A stretch of DNA of 53,836 nt, from contig JAEYTO010000053.1 in NCBI GenBank assembly GCA_023433925.1, positions 1-53,836 of the forward strand, written 5' to 3'. A program made the translations under genes and the position numbers. Each line of letters opens with the position of its first letter. Positions within the stretch are counted from its first letter, which is position 1. The notes beneath the pieces are model-generated. The model was not told the DNA's origin, did no database searches, and saw nothing but the letters and a program-made list of their open reading frames with translations. The stretch is from Pseudomonadota bacterium. Its GTDB lineage: Bacteria; Desulfobacterota; Desulfovibrionia; Desulfovibrionales; Desulfovibrionaceae. Below, one piece after another: positions 25,575 through 34,143 of this stretch.

Positions 25575-25889
25575 TCAGGACAGCAGGCGCTCCAGCCGCC
25601 GGAGCACGGCCAGGAGACGCCCCCGGCGCACGGCGCGGCTGAGCGTGCCGGGTCGGTACTGGTCGGCGCGCACGAGGAATGTCACCAGCTTGATGGTCGT
25701 GTCGCGGTCGGCGGCGTCGATGAGTTGGCCGTCGGCGAGCAGGCGGTAGGCCTCCTTGTGCCAGGCGGCCCAGTCGAAGAAGGTCAGGCCGCCGTGGCGC
25801 TTGAGGTCCTCCACGAGCTCGGGGATGGCCGTGAGCCGGCCCTGCTCCAGGGCCTGGATGTGCTTGTGCAGGATGTCCTTGGGGATCAT
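25575..25889 (-). CDS. DUF6508-like hypothetical protein
   Basis: A 104-residue soluble protein. The order FDWAAWHKEA, TTIKLVTFLVRADQYRPGTLSRAVRRG and VLRRLERLL resembles DUF6508, where an R-x-D-x-(F/Y) motif precedes a glycine and a final helix. No function is known. It begins MIPKDILHKHIQALEQG; the ribosome site (GAGCTC) is weak. It follows the sigma-54 activator gene by 70 bases on the same strand but is probably not part of its function. Confidence 0.6.
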   Translation of the reverse strand: MIPKDILHKHIQALEQGRLTAIPELVEDLKRHGGLTFFDWAAWHKEAYRLLADGQLIDAADRDTTIKLVTFLVRADQYRPGTLSRAVRRGRLLAVLRRLERLLS

Positions 25890-25959
25890 GGCGAGAGCTC
25901 GTCCGAGCCGGGCCGGATGCCGCGCCGGCCGGAGATCGCCTCCGGCCGGCGCGCGGCGG

Positions 25960-27543
25960 TCAGGCCTGGGGCCTGCGGCGCCGAATGGAGCCCGTGAATT
26001 TCTTGGGGTCGATGCGGTATTTCTTCACCTTGTAGTTCACGATGCGGTAGGAGACGCGCAGATCGCGGGCGGCCTGGAGCATGTTGCCCTTGGCCTTCTT
26101 GAGCGCGTCCACGAGGATCTCCTGCTCGAACTTGGCCACGGACTCGCCGAAGGACAGGCTCGTGTCCGTGGCCGAGCTTTCGGCCGTCTGCAACGTGGGC
26201 GGCAGATGGTAGGAACGGATGACCTCCTCGTCGCAGATGAGCACCGCGCGCTCCAGGCAGTTGCGCAGCTCGCGCACGTTTCCCGGCCAGTGGTACTGCA
26301 CGAGCAGGTCTATGGCCGGGGTGGAGATGCGCTTGATCTTCTTGGCGTACTCCTTGGAGAAGAACTCCAGGAGGTGCTCGGCCAGGGGCAGGATGTCCTC
26401 GCGGCGCTCGCGCAGGGGCGGAATGAACACCGGGAAGACGTTGATGCGGTAGTAGAGGTCCTCGCGGAAGCGGCCTTCGGCGAGCAGCTCCTCCAGCGGC
26501 TGGTGCGTGGCCGTGATGAGCCGCACGTCCACGCTGATGGTCTGCTCGCTGCCCAGGCGCTGAATCTCCCGCTCCTGGATGGCGCGCAGCACCTTGGCCT
26601 GGGCCTCCAGGGACAGCTCGCCGATCTCGTCCAGGAACAGGCTGCCCTTGTGCGCCAGCTCGAACAGGCCCTTCTTGACGGCCACGGCTCCCGTGAAGGC
26701 GCCCTTTTCGTGGCCGAACAGCTCGCTCTCGATAAGCTCCGAGGGCAGGGCCGCGCAGTTGAGCTTGATGAGCGGCTTGTCCTTGCGCGGGCTGCCGGCG
26801 TGGATGGCCTCGGCCAGCAGCTCCTTGCCCGTGCCGGACTCGCCGCGCAAAAGGACCGTGGCGCGGCTCGGCGCGACCTGGGCCACCTGCTGCAGGACCA
26901 GGCGCATGGACTTGGACGTGGCCACGATGTTCGGCGCGGAAACGTCCATCTCGCCGCCGGCGTGGGGGATCATGAGTCCCTGGGCGATGAGGTGGCGCTG
27001 CAGGGCCATCTCCTCCTGGAGCCGGGCCACCTGGTTGGCCACGAGGCCGGCCACGACCTCCAGAAACTGGCAGTGGGTGTCCAGGATGTCCTGGGCCTGG
27101 GTGTGGACGTCCACGCTCAGGGTGCCGAGGGCCTCGGGCTCGCCCGAGCGTGAGGGCAGGAGCACGGGCACGCTGATGAAGGCCAGGCTGGCCAGCTCCT
27201 CCTGGCTGCGTCCGAAAGCCTTGTTCAGGAACTCCGGGTAGTCCTTCATGCGCGGGATGACGATGGGCCTGCCGGTCTGGAAGACCTGGCCGATGATGCC
27301 CTGGCCCGGCGTGTACGTGGCCTGCGAGAGCTTGGGCTGGGTGAAGGTCAGGCTGATCTTGAGCGTGCCTGTCTCGATGTCGAATATGGCCAGAAAGGCG
27401 CGCTTGTAGCCGAAGGTCTCGGCCAGCACCTCCAGCAGCCGCTTCATGCTCGGCTGCAGGGCCGCGTGCGGACCCATCTCGCCCATGATCTGGCGCAGTA
27501 TCCGCAGATAGTAGGCGATGTCCGTGGTCTTGATGGGGTCCAT
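25960..27543 (-). CDS. GAF-domain sigma-54-dependent transcriptional activator
   Basis: A 527-residue bacterial enhancer-binding protein. It has an N-terminal GAF sensor (about 28-178) and a AAA+ domain (about 203-440) with Walker A GESGTGKE (234-241), the sigma-54 contact loop GAFTGA (281-286), Walker B SLFLDEIG (301-308) and the GRFREDLYYR region. The C-terminal Fis-type helix-turn-helix (about 470-512) includes NMLQAARDLRVS. It resembles NifA in architecture, but context argues for another target. AAGGA precedes the ATG, and the iorB stop lies 17 bases upstream, so it is cotranscribed with iorA and iorB and may regulate them in response to a small ligand bound by GAF. Confidence 0.92.
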   Translation of the reverse strand: MDPIKTTDIAYYLRILRQIMGEMGPHAALQPSMKRLLEVLAETFGYKRAFLAIFDIETGTLKISLTFTQPKLSQATYTPGQGIIGQVFQTGRPIVIPRMKDYPEFLNKAFGRSQEELASLAFISVPVLLPSRSGEPEALGTLSVDVHTQAQDILDTHCQFLEVVAGLVANQVARLQEEMALQRHLIAQGLMIPHAGGEMDVSAPNIVATSKSMRLVLQQVAQVAPSRATVLLRGESGTGKELLAEAIHAGSPRKDKPLIKLNCAALPSELIESELFGHEKGAFTGAVAVKKGLFELAHKGSLFLDEIGELSLEAQAKVLRAIQEREIQRLGSEQTISVDVRLITATHQPLEELLAEGRFREDLYYRINVFPVFIPPLRERREDILPLAEHLLEFFSKEYAKKIKRISTPAIDLLVQYHWPGNVRELRNCLERAVLICDEEVIRSYHLPPTLQTAESSATDTSLSFGESVAKFEQEILVDALKKAKGNMLQAARDLRVSYRIVNYKVKKYRIDPKKFTGSIRRRRPQA

Positions 27544-27560
27544 AGGTCCTTTTGCCCGGG

Positions 27561-28163
27561 CTAGGCGGGCCGCACGGCGGCGGCGCCCAACTCCACGGCC
27601 TTGTTGTTCATCTCCAGGAAGCGGGCCTTGAGCCTCCTGGCCATGGTCGCCTTGAGATCGTCCAGGTTGACGGGCGCGAGCCCCAGGGCGCACAGGGCGC
27701 CCAGGAGCACCATGTTGGCGCTCTGCACGGCGCCGGCCTGGCGGCCCAGGCTCAGGCAGGGCAGGAAGTGCGCGGCCTTGGCGCAGGCGCGGGACTTGGA
27801 CTCGATCTCGCCCAGGTCCGGGTAGCCCTCGCGGCCCAGGGACACGCCGATGGGCATGACGGGCTCGGAGCTGGAGACGATCACGCCGCCCGGCGCCAGA
27901 TAGGGCAGGGCGCGCAGGGTCTCCAGCGGCTCGAAGCCCAGGAGCACGTCGGCCTCGCCCTGGCCGAGCTTGGGGCTCAGCCAGCCGCCGATGAGCACCG
28001 CGGACTCGACCACGCCGCCGCGCTGGGCCATGCCGTGAACTTCGCCGGCCGTGACGGCCAGGCCCTTGTCCAGGGCCGCCTCGGCCAGGATCTTGGTGGC
28101 GGTGAGCGTGCCTTGGCCGCCCACGCCGGTCATCAGGATGCGCACCATGTCCATGGCCATCAT
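27561..28163 (-). CDS. iorB: Indolepyruvate:ferredoxin oxidoreductase, beta subunit
   Basis: A 200-residue gamma-type subunit of the 2-oxoacid:ferredoxin oxidoreductase family. The N-terminal block ILMTGVGGQGTLTATKIL and EVHGMAQRGGVVESAV are family signatures, and the LLGFEPLETLRALPYL region follows. With IorA it converts aryl pyruvates (from Trp, Phe, Tyr) and CoA to aryl-acetyl-CoA, CO2 and reduced ferredoxin, in the cytoplasm. It overlaps the iorA stop by 4 bases (ATGA type), which implies coupled translation. The sigma-54 activator follows closely. Confidence 0.94.
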   Translation of the reverse strand: MMAMDMVRILMTGVGGQGTLTATKILAEAALDKGLAVTAGEVHGMAQRGGVVESAVLIGGWLSPKLGQGEADVLLGFEPLETLRALPYLAPGGVIVSSSEPVMPIGVSLGREGYPDLGEIESKSRACAKAAHFLPCLSLGRQAGAVQSANMVLLGALCALGLAPVNLDDLKATMARRLKARFLEMNNKAVELGAAAVRPA

Positions 28164-30025
28164 TCAGCCCTCCCCTTGGCCCGGTCCTTGGCCTTGATGC
28201 CGGGCGCCATCTGTAGGCAGACCATGCAGCCCGAGCACATGTCCTCGTCGATGCGCACCTCGCCATTGGTCATGAAGAAGGCCGGGCAGGCCAGGTTCTT
28301 CAGGCAGGCCAGCACGTCGTCGCCCTGCTCGGCCACATGGGCCACGCGGCTGACCTTGCGGCCCGCCAGCCTGCGCGCGTGGAGCGGGCAGGCCTCGCGG
28401 GCGATGAGCACGCGCACGCCCGGGGTGGCCTTCATCTCCTCCAGGGCCTTGACCATGGCCTTTTGCTTGAGGGGGTTGACGGTCCGCACGTCGCACACGC
28501 CGCAGCCGCGCACGATGGCCTCCATGTCCACGCGCGAGTCGCACGCGCCCTTGAGCGTGGCCTCCACGCCCGGATTGGGCTGGTGGCCGGTCATGGCCGT
28601 GGTCAGGTTGTCCACGATGACCACGAGGATGTCGTGCTTGTTGAACACGGCGTTGATGAGGCCCGTGACGCCCGAATGGTAGAAGGTCGAGTCGCCGATG
28701 AAGGCCACCGTGGTCTGGCCCGAGGCCTTGGACACGCCGGAGCCGGCCGAGACGCTCGAACCCATGCACAGGAGGAAATCGGCGGCCGAGAGCGGCGGCA
28801 GGATGCCCAGGGTGTAGCAGCCGATGTCCGAGGAATAGACGGCCTCGTCGCCGAAGACCTGGCGCACGGCGTGGTACGTGGCCCGGTGCGGGCAGCCGGC
28901 GCACAGGTTGGGCGGCCGCTGGGGCAGGTTTTCGGGCGCGGCGCACGCGGCCGGCTCGTTCAGGGCCGTGCCCATGAATTCGGCCAGGGCCCGGCGCACG
29001 AGCAGGGTCGAATACTCGCCCAGGCGCGAAAGCCCGCCGACGCCCTTGCCGCGGATGTCGGAATTCCAGCCGTCCCGCTGGGCCAGGGCGCGGACCTCGG
29101 TCTCCAGGATGGGCTCGCCTTCCTCCAGGACCAGGAGCTTGTCCAGGCCGGACATGAAATCGAGGATGAGCTTCTCGGGCAGGGGCCAGGTCATGCCCAG
29201 CTCAAGCACCCTGACCTTGCCGGACAGGACCGGGTCCTTGAGCGCGTCGGACAGGTAGGCCCGGCTGATGCCCGTGGCGATCACGCCCAGCTTGCCGTCG
29301 CCCCAGGCGCGGTTCCAGGGCGAGGACTCGGCGTGCCCGGCCACTTCCCCGAGCTTCTTGAGCAGCTCGGCGTGGCGCACGCGGGCCACGGCCGGGATGG
29401 GCACGAAGCGCCGCGGGTTCTTCCGGAAGCCCTCGGGCTTCTCCTTGGCCTCGCGCGGGCCGAGGGTCACGGGGCCGCGCAGGTGGTTGAGCCTGGTGGT
29501 CGTGCGCAGGAGCACGGGCTGCTGCCACTGCCTGGACAGGAGCAGGGCCTCGCGGGCCATGTCCTTGGCCTCCTGGGCCGTGGCCGGCTCGAAGCAGGGC
29601 ATCCCGGCCAGGCGGGCGTAATAGCGGTTGTCCTGCTCGTTCTGGCTGGAGTGGCAACCGGGATCGTCGGCGGACAGGAGCACGAGCCCGCCGGGCGTGC
29701 CGATGTAGGCCAGGGTCATGAGCGGGTCGGCGGCCACGTTCACGCCCACGTGCTTCATGGTCACGAGGGTCATGGCGCCGGCCAGCGCCGCGCCGCCGCC
29801 CACTTCCAGGGCGACCTTCTCGTTGACCGAGTACTCGAAGTAGTAGTCGTCTCCGCCCTGGGCCCCGCTCAGGGCAAAGAACGTGTCCGGGACCTCGGAG
29901 GACGGCGTGCCGGGATAGCAGGTCACCACGTCCACGCCGGCTTCCAGCGCGCCGCGGACGATGGCCTGGTTGCCCAGGAGCAGGTGCGTCTCGCCGGGTT
30001 TTCCGGTCAGCAGGGGCTTGCTCAT
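28160..30025 (-). CDS. iorA: Indolepyruvate:ferredoxin oxidoreductase, alpha subunit, one cluster apparently lost
   Basis: A 621-residue TPP-dependent catalytic subunit. Features are GNQAIVRGALEAGVDVVTCYPGTPSSE at the start (in part), the PPNLCAGCPHRATYHAV block, and the TPP/Mg region GDSTFYHSGVTGL...NLTTAMTGHQ. The C-terminal ferredoxin part retains C574, C580, C597, C600 and C603. Relative to the expected two-cluster pattern, V571 and A607 stand where the first and last Cys should be. That would abolish cluster I but leave all four ligands of the other cluster. The ATG at 30025 is 12 bases from the upstream TPR gene, so the unit is TPR-iorA-iorB-activator. Confidence 0.93.
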   Translation of the reverse strand: MSKPLLTGKPGETHLLLGNQAIVRGALEAGVDVVTCYPGTPSSEVPDTFFALSGAQGGDDYYFEYSVNEKVALEVGGGAALAGAMTLVTMKHVGVNVAADPLMTLAYIGTPGGLVLLSADDPGCHSSQNEQDNRYYARLAGMPCFEPATAQEAKDMAREALLLSRQWQQPVLLRTTTRLNHLRGPVTLGPREAKEKPEGFRKNPRRFVPIPAVARVRHAELLKKLGEVAGHAESSPWNRAWGDGKLGVIATGISRAYLSDALKDPVLSGKVRVLELGMTWPLPEKLILDFMSGLDKLLVLEEGEPILETEVRALAQRDGWNSDIRGKGVGGLSRLGEYSTLLVRRALAEFMGTALNEPAACAAPENLPQRPPNLCAGCPHRATYHAVRQVFGDEAVYSSDIGCYTLGILPPLSAADFLLCMGSSVSAGSGVSKASGQTTVAFIGDSTFYHSGVTGLINAVFNKHDILVVIVDNLTTAMTGHQPNPGVEATLKGACDSRVDMEAIVRGCGVCDVRTVNPLKQKAMVKALEEMKATPGVRVLIAREACPLHARRLAGRKVSRVAHVAEQGDDVLACLKNLACPAFFMTNGEVRIDEDMCSGCMVCLQMAPGIKAKDRAKGRAE

Positions 30026-30037
30026 GTCGTCACCACC

Positions 30038-30733
30038 CTAGGACGCGGGCGCGGCCGGGGCGGCCTGTCCGGTTTGTCCGGCCTGACCCTGCCTGGCCTG
30101 GATCTGGCTCAGCTTGGCCGCGATGAATTCCTCGTTGCCGGGCTCCAGCTCGCGCAGCTCGCCGTAGGCCGCAAGGGCCTCGCTCCATTGGCCGGCCATC
30201 TCGGCGGCCTGGGCGCGCGTGCGCGTCAGGATCGTCTTGTAGGCCTCGGGCACGGCCGGGGCGGCCTTGAGCTCCTGCAAGGCCTGGCCCGGCTCGCCCA
30301 TGGCCAGGAGCGTGCGGGCCACGCCCAGCTCGGCCACGGCGCGCAGTTCGCCCTCGGCATTGTCGCGCATCTTGCGGAAGGCCTCCAGGGCCATGCCCCG
30401 GTCTTCCTCCTCGTCGGCGGCGCGGGCCAGCTCGTAGAGGGCGGCGGGGCGCACGGCCGAAGGCGCGTCCTTGGCGAAGGCCTTCAGGTTGGCCAGGCGG
30501 TCCTCGCCTTGGGCGGCCACGAGCTTGGCCAGTTCCTCCCTGGACTCGGTCAGGCGCGACTGGCTCCAGGCCCTGTAGCCCGAGGCGACGGCCACGGCCA
30601 GGAGCAATCCGCCCACGCCCAGGGCGATGAGCTTCATGTTTGCGTTCAGGAATGCGATGATCGGGTGCATTTCCTCGGGCGCGGCTGCCAGCAAGGGCGA
30701 GGCCTGCTGGTCAGCGGGTCGCTTGTCGGCCAT
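30038..30733 (-). CDS. TPR membrane protein (YfgM-like)
   Basis: A 231-residue protein with a cytosolic N-terminus (MADKRPADQQ), one membrane helix (about 34-51: LIALGVGGLLLAVAVASG) and a periplasmic TPR-like region with repeated A/L helical pairs (ALYELARAADEEEDRGMALEAF in part, VAELGVARTLLAMGEPGQAL). It ends in a Gln/Gly/Ala-rich tail (QAGQTGQAAPAAPAS). YfgM-like proteins act with the SecYEG/BamB chaperone network; assignment here is by architecture. AAGGAG precedes the ATG. It is first in the reverse-strand unit with iorA, though a functional link is not evident. Confidence 0.75.
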   Translation of the reverse strand: MADKRPADQQASPLLAAAPEEMHPIIAFLNANMKLIALGVGGLLLAVAVASGYRAWSQSRLTESREELAKLVAAQGEDRLANLKAFAKDAPSAVRPAALYELARAADEEEDRGMALEAFRKMRDNAEGELRAVAELGVARTLLAMGEPGQALQELKAAPAVPEAYKTILTRTRAQAAEMAGQWSEALAAYGELRELEPGNEEFIAAKLSQIQARQGQAGQTGQAAPAAPAS

Positions 30734-31023
30734 GGTCGAATGCTCCTTATTCGGATGTATGTGCCGGTGGAATCGTGGGCAGAAGGCATGGTTGTACGGG
30801 GTAATGACAAAAAGGTCAAAAAAATCCTGTATCGGGATTTCCCGCCCGACGCTTCCGGCCATGCCCGGCGTCAAGCCGTTATAATGGCGAAGGGAAAAAA
30901 TTCAACGCCGTTTCGAGCCCGCGCCGGCAAAAGGCGCGCGCGTGGAGACAGGGCCTGATCGGTGGCGTTTCGGGCCGTGGTCTGCTAAGTCACGGCCAGA
31001 GCGAACAGATTCGGGAGAAGAGC

Positions 31024-32283
31024 ATGGACTTGAATCAGCAGATGCGCGTCCTGGCCGAAGCGGCCAGGCAGGGCGCCCGCGGCATGGCCAAGGCCGGCGG
31101 CGCGGCCAAGAACGAGGCCCTTCTGTCCCTGGCCGCGCTGCTCGACGCGCGGCGCGAGGACATCTTCGCCGCCAATCGCGCGGACGTGGAGCAGGCCAGG
31201 CAGGGCGGACTGGACGAGCCCAAGATCGACCGCCTGACCATCACGCCCAGGGTTGTGGACTCCATGATCCAGGCCTGCCGCGAGGTGGCGGCCCAGGACG
31301 ATCCCGTGGGGGCCATCGAGACCATGTGGCAGCGCCCCAACGGCCTGCTCGTGGGCCGCATGCGCATCCCGCTGGGCGTCGTCTGCATGATCTACGAATC
31401 CCGGCCCAACGTGACCGTGGACGCGGCCATCCTGTGCCTCAAGGCGGGCAACGCGGTCATCCTGCGCGGCGGCTCGGAGGCCTTCCGCTCGAACACGCTG
31501 CTGGCCTCCCTGCTGGGCGAGGCCCTGACCAGGGCCGGCCTGCCGGCGTCGGCCGCCACGCTCGTGCCGACCACCGAGCGCGCCGCCGTGACGGCCCTGC
31601 TCAAGATGGACGAGCTCATCGACGTGGTCATCCCGCGCGGCGGCGAAGGGCTCATCCGCGCCGTGGTGGAGCAGGCCACCATGCCCGTGCTCAAGCACTA
31701 CAAGGGCGTGTGCCACGCCTACGTGGACCAGGGCGCGGACCTGGCCCAGGCTCTGGACATCGTCTTCAACGGCAAGTGCCAGCGGCCGGGCGTGTGCAAC
31801 GCCCTGGAAGGCCTGCTCGTGCACGCGGACGCAGCCGGGGAGTTCCTGCCCATGGTCGCCGAGCGGCTTGGCGAGGCGGGCGTGGAGTTCCGGGCCTGCC
31901 CGCGCGCCCTGCCGCTCCTCGGCCATCGCGCCGTGCCGGCCCGTGATTCCGACTGGGGCTTCGAGTTCCACGAGCTGATCATGGCCGTCAAGGTCGTGGA
32001 CAGCCAGGACGAGGCTCAGGAGCACATCGCCCGACACGGCTCCAACCACACCGAGGTCATCGTCTCCCGCGACCACGAGCGCATCATGCGCTTCCTGCGC
32101 GAGGTGGACGCGTCCATGGTCGCGGCCAACGCCTCCTCGCGCTTCAACGACGGCGGCGAGCTGGGCCTCGGCGCGGAGATCGGCATCTCGACCTCCAAGC
32201 TGCACGCCTATGGCCCCATGGGAGCGCGCGAGCTGACGAGCTGCAAGTTCGTGGTCCTGGGCAAGGGGCAGGTCAGGACTTGA
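31024..32283 (+). CDS. proA: Gamma-glutamyl phosphate reductase
   Basis: A 419-residue aldehyde-dehydrogenase-fold enzyme that reduces gamma-glutamyl phosphate with NADPH in proline synthesis. Visible blocks are RPNGLLVGRMRIPLGVV, YESRPNVTVDA, LKAGNAVILRGGSEA, the catalytic-cysteine region FNGKCQRPGVCNALE and the end block GGELGLGAEIGISTSKLHAYGPMG (in part). Length matches the family. GGGAGAAG precedes the ATG. A perfect TATAAT at 30880-30885 lies upstream but without a convincing -35. nadD overlaps its stop by one base. Confidence 0.95.
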   Translation: MDLNQQMRVLAEAARQGARGMAKAGGAAKNEALLSLAALLDARREDIFAANRADVEQARQGGLDEPKIDRLTITPRVVDSMIQACREVAAQDDPVGAIETMWQRPNGLLVGRMRIPLGVVCMIYESRPNVTVDAAILCLKAGNAVILRGGSEAFRSNTLLASLLGEALTRAGLPASAATLVPTTERAAVTALLKMDELIDVVIPRGGEGLIRAVVEQATMPVLKHYKGVCHAYVDQGADLAQALDIVFNGKCQRPGVCNALEGLLVHADAAGEFLPMVAERLGEAGVEFRACPRALPLLGHRAVPARDSDWGFEFHELIMAVKVVDSQDEAQEHIARHGSNHTEVIVSRDHERIMRFLREVDASMVAANASSRFNDGGELGLGAEIGISTSKLHAYGPMGARELTSCKFVVLGKGQVRT

Positions 32284-33014
32284 TGCGCCTGGGCGTCTTC
32301 GGCGGCAGCTTCAACCCGGTGCACGTGGGGCACCTGCGCATAGCCATCGAGGTGCGCGAGGCCCTGGGGCTCGATCAGGTGGACCTCGTGCCCGTGGCCG
32401 CGCCGCCGCACAAGGAGGCTTCGGATCTCCTGCCCTTCGAGCTGCGCTGCGCCATCATCAAGGCCGCCGTGCGCCAGGCCCCTGGGCTGGCCCTGAGCGA
32501 CCTGGAGTCCGGGCTTCCGGAGCCGTCCTACACGTTCCGGACCCTGACGGCCTACCGCGACAGCCTGCCCGAGGCCGCCCTGTACTTCATCCTCGGCGCG
32601 AGCGACCTCTTGCAGCTCGATGTCTGGCATCGCGGCGACGAGCTGCACCGGCTGGCCAACCTCGTGGTCGTGCCGCGCTTCGGCAAGGGGCTGGACGAGG
32701 TGGCCGAGTTCGTGCCCGGCTTCTGGCCCGGCGCCTCGCGCCTGGCCTCCTGCCCCGAGTCCATCCTGCCGGGCGCCTGCCGGGCCTGCTGGCGGCTTCC
32801 GGGCGGCGGGCTGCTGCACTACGTTCACGCGCCGGGCCTGGATGTGAGCGCCACGGACATCCGCCGCCGATTCATCGCCGGCCGGTCCATCGTCTTCCTC
32901 GTGCCGCGCGAGGCCGGACAGGTGCTCATGGAGATGCGCGACGAGGCGCGGCGCATCTGGAGCGCCAGGCCCGAAGGCAAGCGCACGCGCTGTCGGAATA
33001 CCCACGACGGCTAG
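32283..33014 (+). CDS. nadD: Nicotinate-nucleotide adenylyltransferase
   Basis: A 243-residue nucleotidyltransferase making deamido-NAD from nicotinate mononucleotide and ATP. The N-terminal GGSFNPVHVGHL contains the H-x-G-H motif, and the C-terminal SATDIRRRF is the ISS-type motif (here SATDIR). LGASDLLQLDVWHR matches the family. The ATG at 32283 shares its A with the proA TGA stop (TGATG), so translation is coupled, as in other deltaproteobacterial proA-nadD pairs. The Arg-rich tail beyond residue 225 is an extension of low complexity. Confidence 0.94.
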   Translation: MRLGVFGGSFNPVHVGHLRIAIEVREALGLDQVDLVPVAAPPHKEASDLLPFELRCAIIKAAVRQAPGLALSDLESGLPEPSYTFRTLTAYRDSLPEAALYFILGASDLLQLDVWHRGDELHRLANLVVVPRFGKGLDEVAEFVPGFWPGASRLASCPESILPGACRACWRLPGGGLLHYVHAPGLDVSATDIRRRFIAGRSIVFLVPREAGQVLMEMRDEARRIWSARPEGKRTRCRNTHDG

Positions 33015-33395
33015 TCCTGGCGCTCGATCCCGCTTGCAATAAACGTCGACCGTCGTTTTAGGCGCAGGGAATGCGTTTCGGGGCCTTGAAAGCGGCATCC
33101 GGGGCGTGATTCGGCTTGCGCGGCGGGACTAGCGGCCCTTTACAGCAATCCTTCCGCCCTCTCATCATCTCCGCATTGACCCTTCCAGATTTATGTGCTT
33201 AATTTAAATTTGTCATATTCCTTGCGCCGAGGGCGCCGCCGCAATGAGCTTGGATCCTCCCGGCGAGCGCATGACTGGCGCGGCCGAGTTGCGCGCCGGC
33301 CAGATCGCCGGCTTCCGGGGATGAGTTCATCAGGATTCCCCATGGGGCCTGCCGGCGGCGCTCCCTTGTAAACCATGACACCGGAGGTAATCGTC
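33015..33395. other. Intergenic region before uspA
   Basis: No gene. It contains a small imperfect hairpin AAACG...CGTTTT at 33041-33059 that may end proA-nadD. A distinctly AT-rich patch lies at about 33186-33224, with a candidate TTGACC at 33176-33181 as -35 of a uspA promoter; the -10 is poor. Confidence 0.4.
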
Positions 33396-33815
33396 TTGAA
33401 GATCATGGCAGCCATCGATCAGTCGATCTATGCCGACAAGGTGCTCGACCGGGCCATTGACCTGGCCAAGCGGGAGGAAGCCGAGTTGACCGTCGTGACC
33501 GTGGTCGAGTTCTCGTTCGTGAACACGGCCGAGCTTGGCGGCCATCCGGATATACTCGAGCAGTTCAGGCTGGACAGCGAGCGCAGGCTCGACGAAATGC
33601 GGAGAAAGGCCGTGGACAAGGGCCTGAAGGCTCAGATCGAGGTGCTGGAGGGGGCATCGCCCGCGGACAGCATCATCCAGTACGCGGACAAGCACGGCAT
33701 CGACCTCATCGTCGTGGGCCACAAGGGCCGCTCGGCCATCGAGCGCTTCCTGGTCGGCAGCGTGGCGAACAAGGTCGTGACCCATGCGCCGTGCTCGGTG
33801 CTCGTGGTGCGCTGA
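33396..33815 (+). CDS. Universal stress protein family (UspA)
   Basis: A 139-residue UspA-fold protein. It contains the ATP-binding pattern G-x2-G-x9-GS (VGHKGRSAIERFLVGSVANKVV), with the beta-strand LIVVG just before it, so nucleotide binding is likely. The best start is TTG at 33396 (reading MKIMAAIDQS as in the family), with CCGGAGG 8 bases upstream. An ATG at 33375 precedes the ribosome site and is less likely. It is a single-gene unit with a strong hairpin downstream. Expression may respond to stress, which is inferred from the family. Confidence 0.88.
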   Translation: MKIMAAIDQSIYADKVLDRAIDLAKREEAELTVVTVVEFSFVNTAELGGHPDILEQFRLDSERRLDEMRRKAVDKGLKAQIEVLEGASPADSIIQYADKHGIDLIVVGHKGRSAIERFLVGSVANKVVTHAPCSVLVVR

Positions 33816-33847
33816 GCAAGGCCGCTTTAGCGCACTTCGCGAATGAC

Positions 33848-33874
33848 CTGAGAGAGGGCGTTGCCCTCTCTCAG
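33848..33874 (+). terminator. Hairpin after uspA (family R4)
   Basis: A perfect 12-bp stem CTGAGAGAGGGC/GCCCTCTCTCAG with a 3-base loop GTT. The tail is ACTCTCTGACTCTC, with no long T-run. It lies about 30 bases after the stop. Confidence 0.65.
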
Positions 33875-33897
33875 ACTCTCTGACTCTCGCCCCGAGG

Positions 33898-34120
33898 GCG
33901 TCGCCCAAAGCGGCGACGTCCAATCGTGCCGTCCTGCACGATTGTGACTCGGGCCGTCCTGGCCCTCGCCCTGCGGGCGTCGCCCAAAGCGGCGACGTCC
34001 AATCGTGCCGTCCTGCACGATTGTGACTCGGGCCGTCCTGGCCCTCGCCCTGCGGGCGTCGCCAAGCGAGCGACGTCCAATCGTGCCGTCCTGCACGATT
34101 GTCCCCCGGCCCCGTTTCAT
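33898..34120. repeat. Tandem 79-bp hairpin array (family R1)
   Basis: Two complete 79-bp units (starting 33898 and 33977) and a third partial unit (34056) that ends in the same flank as the single copy at the window start. Each unit has the perfect palindrome CAATCGTGC-CGTCCT-GCACGATTG at 33921-33944, 34000-34023 and 34078-34101. Units are identical except in the third (GCCAAGCGAGCG for GCCCAAAGCGGCG and a different tail). 79 is not a multiple of three, so it is not a coding repeat. It lies between convergent uspA and a heptosyltransferase gene. Confidence 0.9.
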
Positions 34121-34143
34121 TTGTAAAATTCCCTGGCTCCTGA

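Noticed and set aside
28337..30958. An 873-codon open frame on the plus strand
   Set aside because: It is a GC-driven shadow of iorA and the TPR gene, with no family similarity.
33898..34120. CRISPR array
   Set aside because: The whole 79-bp unit is repeated; there are no unique spacers and no cas genes nearby.
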